From positions 1 to 6,211 of the forward strand of contig CAMBWG010000140.1 of NCBI GenBank assembly GCA_945871415.1: DNA of 6,211 bases, given 5' to 3'. This document shows positions 1 through 4,588 of this stretch, piece by piece. The position numbers and the translations under genes are program-made. Every line of letters begins with the position of its first letter. Position 1 is the first letter of the stretch. A model generated the notes under the pieces. The model searched no databases and was not told the origin of the DNA. It worked only from the letters and a program-made list of their open reading frames with translations. This stretch comes from an uncultured Desulfovibrio sp. Lineage in GTDB: Bacteria > Desulfobacterota > Desulfovibrionia > Desulfovibrionales > Desulfovibrionaceae.

Positions 1-687
1 ATGCGCAGAATGGCGGCATGGGCACTGTACTCTGGAGAAATGCCTTTCGAGAGTATCTCGCTGCCGAAGCTCAACAACAGGCGCGAACGCTTCCTTCAGC
101 CGGCAGAGGCGCGCGCCCTTCTTGCCGAATTGAAGCGCCGCAGCCATCAGGTTTGGCTGATGGCGCTCATAAGTCTGCAGTGCGGGCTGCGATTCGGAGA
201 GATAGCTGGCCTGCGCCGCATGGACATCGACCTGCGGCAGGGGACGCTGTACGTCGCGGAGAGTAAGAATGGCAAAGCACGGCATGCCTACCTCACGCCC
301 GAGCTGGTGGCGGAACTGGCCGGGCTTTCCGCCGGGCCTGCGGAGGACTATGTCTTTCCGGCACGGCACGGCGGACGCATGGCGCAGGTATCCGATACTT
401 TCGCGCGCGCCGTGGACGCGCTCGGCCTGAATGATCTCTGCCGTGACGGCACGAGTACCGCGAAGATTACGGACAGGCGGCAGCGGGTAGTTTTTCATAC
501 GCTCAGACATACCTATGCCAGCTGGCTGGCCAGCTCGGGAGCCGGCCAGGCCATGATTGCGGAGCTGCTGGGACACAGCTCTCTGGAGATGAGTCGCCGT
601 TATACGCACCTGATGGGCGACGAAAAGAGGGACAGCGGGGAACGCATCAGCCGCATCCTCAACCTCGCAGGGAATGAGCGGCGGTAG
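1..687 (+). CDS. int: Phage-type tyrosine recombinase (integrase), 5' part cut by the window edge
   Basis: Site-specific recombinase that would integrate and excise the element through a covalent 3'-phosphotyrosine intermediate. The visible 228 residues are the end of the core-binding region (about 1-30) and the whole catalytic domain. The catalytic set is complete: Arg64 in CGLRFGE, Lys89 in ESKNGK, His166 and Arg169 in HTLRHTYAS, His192 in LLGHSS and the nucleophile Tyr201 in RRYTHL. Phage integrases of this type usually run to about 350-400 residues, and the frame is open at base 1, so the first ATG is probably internal and the N-terminal arm-binding domain lies outside the window. Its 3' end overlaps the 3' end of the oppositely transcribed HTH gene by 29 bp. 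No att core can be seen; one would be expected upstream of the window. Family call is firm, gene completeness is not. Confidence 0.95.
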   Translation: MRRMAAWALYSGEMPFESISLPKLNNRRERFLQPAEARALLAELKRRSHQVWLMALISLQCGLRFGEIAGLRRMDIDLRQGTLYVAESKNGKARHAYLTPELVAELAGLSAGPAEDYVFPARHGGRMAQVSDTFARAVDALGLNDLCRDGTSTAKITDRRQRVVFHTLRHTYASWLASSGAGQAMIAELLGHSSLEMSRRYTHLMGDEKRDSGERISRILNLAGNERR

Positions 688-973
688 CCAGAGTCCCCCG
701 GTCCAGCCATTCGTCGAGAGCCTTCCGGCTGTAACGCACGGCCGAACCGGCGGGCTTGGAATAGCGGGGGCCGACGCCCTCAGCTCGCCACTGCCGCAGG
801 GTATTGGGCGCAAAGCCAAGGTATGCCGCTGCTTCGGCCTCGGTCATGACGTGCTTGCCGTTGCCGTCACGCACGTCGCGCAGGGCTTCAGATACTGCCC
901 TGCGCACGGATGTCGCCACCAGCTCCCGCAGCTCTTCCGGAGTGATGACTACGACTCTGGCGTCCTGCTGCAT
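659..973 (-). CDS. Excisionase/AlpA-like helix-turn-helix DNA-binding protein
   Basis: A 104-residue protein. Residues 1-38 form a predicted amphipathic helix (TPEELRELVATSVRRAVSEA). Residues 43-92 match the HTH_17/MerR-like excisionase fold: MTEAEAAAYLGF, then NTLRQWRAEGVGPRY, a basic wing with PAGSAVRYSRKAL, and DEWLDR. Proteins of this family bind DNA near att sites (Xis) or act as AlpA-type activators. An excisionase role fits its place as the last gene of the leftward operon, facing the integrase tail to tail with a 29-bp overlap. The start is set by a near-ideal SD (AAGGAGGT) 5 nt before the ATG. That SD lies inside the coding region of the preceding small Cys protein, suggesting coupled translation. 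The exact role (Xis or regulator) is inferred from position. Confidence 0.85.
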   Translation of the reverse strand: MQQDARVVVITPEELRELVATSVRRAVSEALRDVRDGNGKHVMTEAEAAAYLGFAPNTLRQWRAEGVGPRYSKPAGSAVRYSRKALDEWLDRGTLATAAHSLRG

Positions 974-1127
974 GTTCGACCTCCTTCCGGCATTCGGGGC
1001 AGTAGTGACAGTCGTCTTCCAAAACGGCCCAGCCCAGACGCTCCAGATCGCGCCTGCGGGGCCAGTGCCGGTGTCCAGTCAGCTTTTGCCCGCATAGATT
1101 GCAGATGACGATGGTAAAGCGGCTCAT
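888..1127 (-). CDS. Small Cys-rich, zinc-ribbon-like protein, unknown function
   Basis: A 79-residue protein with paired cysteines: C9-x2-C12 (CNLCG) near the start, then C40, C43 and C46 (CHYCPECRKE), with His19 and His21 between. This spacing suggests one structural zinc site, like treble-clef or ribbon proteins of phage early regions. The ATG at 1127 is chosen because TGAGGT lies 5 nt upstream and overlaps the TGA stop of the previous gene. A longer in-frame reading to 1256 has no such signal. The last 86 bp overlap the following HTH gene, whose SD is read here as codons for RKEV; residues after about 55 are low-complexity (Ser, Gly, Ala, Arg) and may be a by-product of that overlap. Function unknown. 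Confidence 0.65.
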   Translation of the reverse strand: MSRFTIVICNLCGQKLTGHRHWPRRRDLERLGWAVLEDDCHYCPECRKEVEHAAGRQSRSHHSGRAAGAGGDIRAQGSI

Positions 1128-1135
1128 AAGATACC

Positions 1136-1543
1136 TCAGAAAATGAAGTCGGCCAGAGCTTTGTCCCGGACTACAGCCCAGGGGCGTTCCCGCACGGTCA
1201 GCCCTACGGCTGAGGCCGCTCTGGCCCGCGTTTCGGCCCGCCCTGTCCAGCCGCACCGATTACCCGCCACCACCTGCAGAAAGCGGAGGCTGAAGGACTT
1301 GTCCTGCGCATAGCGGGGCACGACATACCTCAACGTTGCCCGCAGACACTCTTCCGCGTTCTGCGTGGCATGGCGCGCGGCGCGCCTGCGGTCGTCAAAG
1401 GGGCAGGATTCCGCCAGTTCCTGCCCGCGCGGGCAGCGCAGACAGCAGCGCAGGTCGGCCGACGTGGCCAGCGCGCAGACGATGGCGCTGCACGCCGACG
1501 AAGATATCCGCTTTTGCAAACGGAGGCAGAAGACATTTTCCAC
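1136..1543 (-). CDS. Cys-rich small phage protein, unknown function
   Basis: I do not recognise this 135-residue protein. Its N-terminal third holds seven cysteines (C6, C18, C23, C33, C34, C37, C47) including the cluster RCCLRCPRG, so a bound metal (zinc or iron-sulfur) is plausible; two more are at 66 and 97. The C-terminal half is basic and helical (ECLRATLRYVVPRYAQDKSF onward) and ends in KALADFIF. I prefer the GTG at 1543 because AAAGAGGT lies 4 nt before it, giving the start (M)ENVFCLRL. A GTG at 1582 is in frame but has no SD. The gene follows the 95-aa gene by 46 nt, and its TGA stop is part of the SD of the next Cys protein. It is a middle member of the leftward early operon; two adjacent Cys-rich products are notable. 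Confidence 0.65.
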   Translation of the reverse strand: MENVFCLRLQKRISSSACSAIVCALATSADLRCCLRCPRGQELAESCPFDDRRRAARHATQNAEECLRATLRYVVPRYAQDKSFSLRFLQVVAGNRCGWTGRAETRARAASAVGLTVRERPWAVVRDKALADFIF

Positions 1544-1589
1544 TTCGACCTCTTTCCGCGTGGTGAGGTATGCGCGGCCCACGCCCGGC

Positions 1590-1877
1590 TTAGTGCGTCA
1601 TGGCAGGCGGAATACCCTGCTCCGCCAAAAGGCGGAGCATGTCGTCTCTGGCCTGAGACAGGGAAAGGACGATCTCCTCGACGGTAGCCTGCCCAAGCAT
1701 CCCGATGACGATTTTTCGCCCGTTGCCGTCGGAGCTGATGACGATGCCGTATACGCTTGTCAGCGGGGGTTCCGGCAGGGTTGCTTCGGCCCGGGCGCAA
1801 ATCTCGCGCAGGAAGGCGCCTGCCTTTGTCTTGTCGATCTTGACACGGGAACAGGTGCTGGAATATTTTTTGGTCAT
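1590..1877 (-). CDS. Small unknown protein of the early operon
   Basis: A 95-residue protein not assigned to a family. It starts with a Lys/Ser-rich stretch (MTKKYSSTCSRVKIDKTK), then a helix (AGAFLREICARAEATL), a predicted beta-hairpin (SVYGIVISSDGNGRKIVIGM) and a C-terminal helix (TVEEIVLSLSQARDDMLRLL). This suggests a small alpha/beta fold with no membrane segment. The start at 1877 is supported by GGAG 6 nt upstream and by the ATGA overlap with the stop of the CP76-like regulator; an ATG four codons earlier has no SD. Tight coupling to a phage regulator suggests a regulatory or early accessory role, but nothing in the sequence fixes it. Confidence 0.7.
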   Translation of the reverse strand: MTKKYSSTCSRVKIDKTKAGAFLREICARAEATLPEPPLTSVYGIVISSDGNGRKIVIGMLGQATVEEIVLSLSQARDDMLRLLAEQGIPPAMTH

Positions 1878-2398
1878 CTCGCACTCCATCTGGAGACAGG
1901 GCCCTCGATCCGCTGCATCGGACCGGGGGCTCTTTGTTTTTTCGCTTCACGCTCCACCACGTGCAGCAGGGATAGAATGGCTACCTGCGTCTCGCGACCG
2001 CAGCGCAGAATCTCGTGCCGCTCGCCCTCGTCTATGCTGCCGTCTTCCATCGCTTCGGCTACCCGCTGCATCAGGTCTCCGAACCGCTTCACCGAGTCCA
2101 TGCACTGCCGCTGCACCGTCCACACGGGATGCCGGGCATCCGGCAGCGGCACAAAGACGCCGCCCATTTCGACCGCCATCAACTCCAGCGGCGCACAGCA
2201 GTCCGTGATCTGCATCAGAGGCAGCAGAAGGTCGGCATCCAGCTTGTGTCCGGAGCGGCGTCCGAGCTGGGCCATAAAGGTCTGGTACGGAAGGCCGACG
2301 GTATCCGCCACCTGCTTGGCCGGCACGCCGTTGCCCGCGTGCTTGACCACCTCCCTCACGACGGCGGTCACGCTGGGATAGCTGGGATAGTCCCTCAT
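1874..2398 (-). CDS. Phage regulatory protein, CII/CP76 family
   Basis: A 174-residue DNA-binding regulator resembling the Phage_CP76 (regulatory protein CII) family. Residues 8-63 form the HTH region (VTAVVREVVKHAG, then VPAKQVADTVGLPYQTFMAQ, then HKLDADLLLPLMQIT). The family hallmark follows at 71-86, LELMAVEMGGVFVPLP. The C-terminal half (about 98-155) is helical and probably mediates oligomerisation. In phages with this family the protein regulates the lysis-lysogeny decision or early transcription; the target here is unknown. The ATG overlaps the stop of the preceding HTH gene (ATGA at 2398-2395) and has a modest SD (AAAGGT, 7 nt spacing), so translation is probably coupled. Its own stop overlaps the next start in the same way. 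The family call rests on the hallmark and overall layout and is fairly firm. Confidence 0.8.
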   Translation of the reverse strand: MRDYPSYPSVTAVVREVVKHAGNGVPAKQVADTVGLPYQTFMAQLGRRSGHKLDADLLLPLMQITDCCAPLELMAVEMGGVFVPLPDARHPVWTVQRQCMDSVKRFGDLMQRVAEAMEDGSIDEGERHEILRCGRETQVAILSLLHVVEREAKKQRAPGPMQRIEGPVSRWSAR

Positions 2399-2676
2399 GA
2401 CGCTACCTTTTCCGCCAGAGTAGCGTGACTCGCGTCTGTTTGCTTTGTAGCCTCATCGCAGGGAAAACCTCTTTTTACTGGTCTGGGGGCGGGCAGGAGC
2501 TTCACCGGCACGCCCAGAGCACGCAGCGAGTCATAGCGGTGTTGAGGAATGATATCCCGGTGCAGCAGCAGGTATGCCCCGGCGGTAGAGACTCCCAGAC
2601 GCTCGGCAAAATCCCTGTACGTCAGGCCGCGAAGATACATCCATCGTCGGATCATCTGCTGCCGTGTCATTGCCAT
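2395..2676 (-). CDS. Small HTH protein, first gene of the leftward operon (Cro/Ner-like candidate)
   Basis: A 93-residue protein with an N-terminal helix-turn-helix at about 5-50: TRQQMIRRWMYLRGLTYRD, then FAERLGVSTAGAYLLLHR. A Pro/Lys-rich linker follows (LLPAPRPVKRG), then a polar tail. The ATG at 2676 has an excellent SD (AGGAGGT, 7 nt spacing), better placed than the Met two codons later. It is the promoter-proximal gene opposite the CI-like repressor, the usual place of Cro- or Ner-type antagonists in temperate phages. That role is inferred from position and the HTH, not from a specific family match. Its stop overlaps the start of the CP76-like gene (ATGA). Confidence 0.75.
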   Translation of the reverse strand: MAMTRQQMIRRWMYLRGLTYRDFAERLGVSTAGAYLLLHRDIIPQHRYDSLRALGVPVKLLPAPRPVKRGFPCDEATKQTDASHATLAEKVAS

Positions 2677-2790
2677 GCAAAAGACCTCCTGTTAAAAAAG
2701 CCGTTAAAGATTGGTAAGAAGTGATAAGATATCGTTATCGAGTTTTGGGTTTGCAGTCAATATAAAATGCGATTTTTAAGCGAGAAAAAG
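2677..2790. promoter_or_regulatory. Divergent AT-rich control region of the lysogeny switch
   Basis: AT-rich gap between the leftward HTH operon and the rightward repressor-TIR pair, with several possible operator elements. The perfect inverted repeat GATAA-N7-TTATC lies at 2723-2739, with the hexamer palindrome GATATC (2728-2733) inside it. The direct repeat GTTAAA occurs at 2691-2696 and 2703-2708, 12 bp apart. On the minus strand TTGACT (2760-2755) resembles a -35, with only a weak -10 (GATAAC, 2739-2734, 15-nt spacer). On the plus strand TATAAAAT (2761-2768) could be the repressor's -10 but has no good -35. The two promoters would overlap, which suits mutual exclusion. Repressor binding here is inferred. 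Confidence 0.55.
2723..2739. repeat. Inverted repeat GATAA-N7-TTATC, candidate operator
   Basis: Perfect 5-bp arms spaced 7 bp apart, centred at 2731 between the divergent start codons. It would cover the presumed -10 area of the leftward promoter, so a bound repressor dimer could block the early operon. No second full copy was found in the gap, which is unusual for a CI-type switch. Confidence 0.4.
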
Positions 2791-3360
2791 ATGGAGCTTT
2801 ACGAGCGTATCAAGAAATGCGCTGATCTCATGCAGATATCCGATACGGCGATGGCACATGCGCTGGGCCTGAAGCAATCAACCTGGGCGGGTTACCTTAA
2901 GACGGAACGCCAGCACAAGCTCTGGCCGCTGCTGCCCGCCATCCTGAAGGCTTTTCCCCGAATCTCACGGCAATGGCTGTACTTTGAGGAAGGCCCGGTC
3001 TTTATCGGGCTGGGGACGCCGGCGGATCAGCCCGTGCCGCCCCTCTGCCTCATCGAGGCGGCGGAGCAGATGGCCAGAGACTGCGGCGGGAGCTGGGGCA
3101 CGCTGCTGGGGCATATTGCCGGCATGGCCCGGCAGGAACTTGCCTCGGCCGATGTAAACGAAAATTGCGTTAATGAGCTTATCGAGCTGCAGAGGGAGAA
3201 CCGGCAACTCCATCAGGAGCTGCACCGGGCAAAGGATCGCATCATAGCCCTGCTGGAACGGCAGACGGCAGCCCCGGAAGGCACAGCCCCGGAAGGGACA
3301 GTGTCGGCTGCATCCATGCCGGGAATTGTCCATGGTATACGGCGGGAGACAGACCTCTGA
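2791..3360 (+). CDS. CI-like phage repressor with coiled-coil tail, no peptidase domain
   Basis: A 189-residue protein. The N-terminal 70 residues form an XRE/CI-repressor HTH: DTAMAHALGLKQSTWAGYLK is the helix-turn-helix, and ISRQWLYFEEGPVF matches the ending typical of the Phage_CI_repr domain. Residues about 123-158 (rich in Leu, Gln, Glu, Arg) form a coiled coil likely used for oligomerisation. There is no S24/LexA-type domain, so self-cleavage after RecA activation is not expected and induction must work another way. I choose the ATG at 2791 because the ATG at 2767 overlaps a TATAAA box and lacks an SD; 2791 has only a weak one (GAG, 6 nt). The tail holds a short in-frame tandem duplication (APEGT twice, 161-170). 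The TIR gene follows by 35 nt, so the two are probably co-transcribed in the lysogen. Confidence 0.8.
   Translation: MELYERIKKCADLMQISDTAMAHALGLKQSTWAGYLKTERQHKLWPLLPAILKAFPRISRQWLYFEEGPVFIGLGTPADQPVPPLCLIEAAEQMARDCGGSWGTLLGHIAGMARQELASADVNENCVNELIELQRENRQLHQELHRAKDRIIALLERQTAAPEGTAPEGTVSAASMPGIVHGIRRETDL
3269..3298 (+). repeat. 15-bp tandem repeat, two copies, inside the repressor tail
   Basis: Unit CAGCCCCGGAAGGCA is followed by CAGCCCCGGAAGGGA, 14 of 15 bases identical, and encodes the duplicated pentapeptide APEGT in frame. It lies after the coiled coil in a flexible tail. It looks like a small slippage duplication with little structural effect. Confidence 0.8.
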
Positions 3361-3381
3361 TAGTGCAATGAAAAATAGCGT

Positions 3382-3388
3382 AAGGAGG
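3382..3388 (+). promoter_or_regulatory. Strong ribosome binding site of the TIR gene
   Basis: AAGGAGG lies 7 nt before the ATG at 3396, followed by a second GAGGGG. It is much stronger than the repressor's own SD, so TIR protein could be made in excess of repressor from a shared message. Confidence 0.75.
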
Positions 3389-3395
3389 AGGGGAT

Positions 3396-4232
3396 ATGAA
3401 GATTTTTATCAGCTGGTCCGGAGAATTGAGCCAGCAGCTTGGAAATGCCTTCAAGGATTGGATTCCCGATGTGCTTCAGGCGGTGCATCCTTATTTTACG
3501 CCTGAAGATATCAAGAAGGGTGAGCGTTGGGGCAGCGAGATCGCACGCGAGCTGGAAGAATCCAAATTCGGCATCTTTTGCGTGACACGGGAAAACCTCA
3601 GCAGCGGCTGGATGAATTTTGAAGCGGGGGCCATCTCGAAGAACAAGGATCATTCTCAAGTCTGTCCGATATTGTTCGATCTTCAACCGACGGATGTGAC
3701 CGGTCCTCTCCAGCAATTTCAGGCGACGGCTTTCACAAAAGATGATATTTACAAGTTGTTGCAGGCTATAAATGCCAAACTTGAGACACAAGCCGTCTCT
3801 GAAGATCGGCTTGAGAGACAGTTTGAGCGAGTATGGCCCCAGCTGGAAGAAGATGTCCGCAGGATTCTGGCTGCACAAGCGAAGCCACCGCACAAGACAC
3901 CTATTCGTAAAGATAGAGAACTTCTTGAAGAGGTTCTCACTCTTCTTCGGGAAATGAAAAAATCTGAGCAGAGCGATAATGGCAATTCATTTGTGGCTAA
4001 AAATCAGAAAGAGTATGCAGAGAGGTATCTTATAGAATATTATATAAAAATGTTGAAAGATATTGAAAGAGGTTCTATGAATGTAACAAGTCTTTTAAAG
4101 TGCTTACAACATATTCGGCAAATACTTTTAGATATTCTCCCCTTTTTACGAATGCCGCAGCAGAAAATATTAGAACTTCAGAGCGAGCTAAAATCTCTTT
4201 CTTTTAATACTGAAAAAGAGGTCCCCTTTTAG
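3396..4232 (+). CDS. TIR-domain protein, candidate prophage-borne defence effector
   Basis: A 278-residue protein with an N-terminal TIR fold (1-125). Visible landmarks are the first strand KIFISWSGE (2-10), a BB-loop-like FTPEDIKKGERW (34-45), the helix SEIARELEES, the strand FGIFCVTREN, and SGWMNFEAGAIS (70-81). By alignment with SARM1-type TIRs (W..xE motif), Glu76 is the likely catalytic glutamate of an NAD-cleaving enzyme. Residues about 125-165 are helical, and 172-270 is a long Lys/Glu/Leu-rich helical region suited to oligomerisation or sensing. No membrane segment or signal peptide is seen. It follows the repressor by 35 nt, the usual place of a gene expressed during lysogeny. No Thoeris, CBASS or Argonaute partner is present. 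Bases from about 3955 to the end are AT-rich compared with the flanks, suggesting separate acquisition. NADase activity and a role against other phages are inferences. Confidence 0.85.
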   Translation: MKIFISWSGELSQQLGNAFKDWIPDVLQAVHPYFTPEDIKKGERWGSEIARELEESKFGIFCVTRENLSSGWMNFEAGAISKNKDHSQVCPILFDLQPTDVTGPLQQFQATAFTKDDIYKLLQAINAKLETQAVSEDRLERQFERVWPQLEEDVRRILAAQAKPPHKTPIRKDRELLEEVLTLLREMKKSEQSDNGNSFVAKNQKEYAERYLIEYYIKMLKDIERGSMNVTSLLKCLQHIRQILLDILPFLRMPQQKILELQSELKSLSFNTEKEVPF

Positions 4233-4235
4233 GGG
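4223..4235. repeat. Small hairpin across the TIR stop codon
   Basis: CCCC (4223-4226) and GGGG (4232-4235) enclose TTTTA; the TAG stop of the TIR gene falls at the loop/stem edge. The stem is only 4 bp and may be chance, but it lies just before the much larger palindrome. Confidence 0.35.
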
Positions 4236-4243
4236 AAATATAC

Positions 4244-4296
4244 CTGTCGGTCTTTTCCGCCTCCCCGGGGGCAGGGGAGGCGGAAAAGACTGACAG
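4244..4296. terminator. Long palindrome between convergent genes, possible bidirectional terminator
   Basis: A 23-nt left arm (4244-4266) and 23-nt right arm (4274-4296) pair with only one G-U wobble around the loop GGGGGCA. It lies in the 76-bp gap between the convergent TIR gene and the 79-aa gene, where a shared terminator is expected. The polarity is unusual: T-runs are in the 5' arm and A-runs in the 3' arm, and neither strand has a U-tract right after the stem. It could therefore be a transcription barrier or mRNA end-protecting stem, a protein-binding dyad, or a trace of a small mobile sequence. The pairing is seen directly; the function is inferred. Confidence 0.6.
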
Positions 4297-4308
4297 AAAA
4301 GATGCGCT

Positions 4309-4548
4309 TTAGATCGTGCGGGAAAGCAGCTCCAGGTGGCCGCAGGCTATCATGGCGCGCACATGCGCATCGGGAGAATCTACGGGCAGGACGCTGCCGT
4401 CCCAGGCTTGCGCCCGGGCCGCATTTTCCCGCATCCAGTCTTCGAGGGTCGGCTCAGGTACCATGACCATCTGCCAGAGCTGCACAGCCACATCGTGCAG
4501 CGTAGCGGCTTCGATTTCCTTACCGTTAGGGGTCTTTACTCGAATCAT
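4309..4548 (-). CDS. Small acidic protein downstream of the amidoligase, unknown function
   Basis: A 79-residue soluble protein I do not recognise. It begins with a short strand pair (MIRVKTPNGKEIEAATLHDV), continues with a Trp-containing helix (VQLWQMVMVPEPTLEDWMRENAARAQAW) and ends with a helix (AHVRAMIACGHLELLSRTI). The ATG at 4548 is fixed by GGAGG 4 nt upstream; an in-frame extension to 4776 would only read the amidoligase gene in another frame. It follows the amidoligase stop by 40 nt, most of it filled by a perfect hairpin. Being last in the block, it may be a partner or target of the amidoligase (inference), or simply a neighbour. Confidence 0.7.
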   Translation of the reverse strand: MIRVKTPNGKEIEAATLHDVAVQLWQMVMVPEPTLEDWMRENAARAQAWDGSVLPVDSPDAHVRAMIACGHLELLSRTI

Positions 4549-4558
4549 GCTTCCTCCA

Positions 4559-4586
4559 AGGCAAGGGGGGGAGCCCCCCCTTGCCT
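4559..4586 (-). promoter_or_regulatory. Perfect GC hairpin between amidoligase stop and next SD
   Basis: AGGCAAGGGGGGG (4559-4571) is fully complementary to CCCCCCCTTGCCT (4574-4586), a 13-bp inverted repeat with practically no spacer (about 12 bp with a 4-nt loop when folded). On the transcript it begins 2 nt after the amidoligase stop and ends 1 nt before the SD region (GGAGG, 4557-4553) of the 79-aa gene. No U-tract follows, so it is not a standard terminator. It could lower ribosome access, stabilise the upstream message, or mark a processing site. Confidence 0.6.
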
Positions 4587-4588
4587 GT

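Noticed and set aside
1128..1256. N-terminal extension of the small Cys protein
   Set aside because: The extension overlaps the preceding gene and lacks an SD, while the ATG at 1127 has TGAGGT at 5-nt spacing.
1330..1950. Minus-strand reading frame of 206 codons
   Set aside because: It overlaps three better-supported genes in another frame, is extremely Arg/Pro/Ala-rich and has no coupled start.
1365..2381. Long plus-strand reading frame of 338 codons
   Set aside because: It runs antisense to three well-supported minus-strand genes with SDs and ATGA couplings. Its product is Arg/Ser/Cys-rich without domains, typical of the complement of GC-rich coding DNA.
2767..2790. Earlier ATG for the repressor
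   Set aside because: It directly follows TATAAA, which may be the -10 box, and has no SD; the HTH domain is complete from 2791.
3396..4232. Assignment of the TIR gene to Thoeris or CBASS
   Set aside because: No ThsA-like, cyclase or SAVED gene is next to it in the window, so only a stand-alone TIR call is supported.
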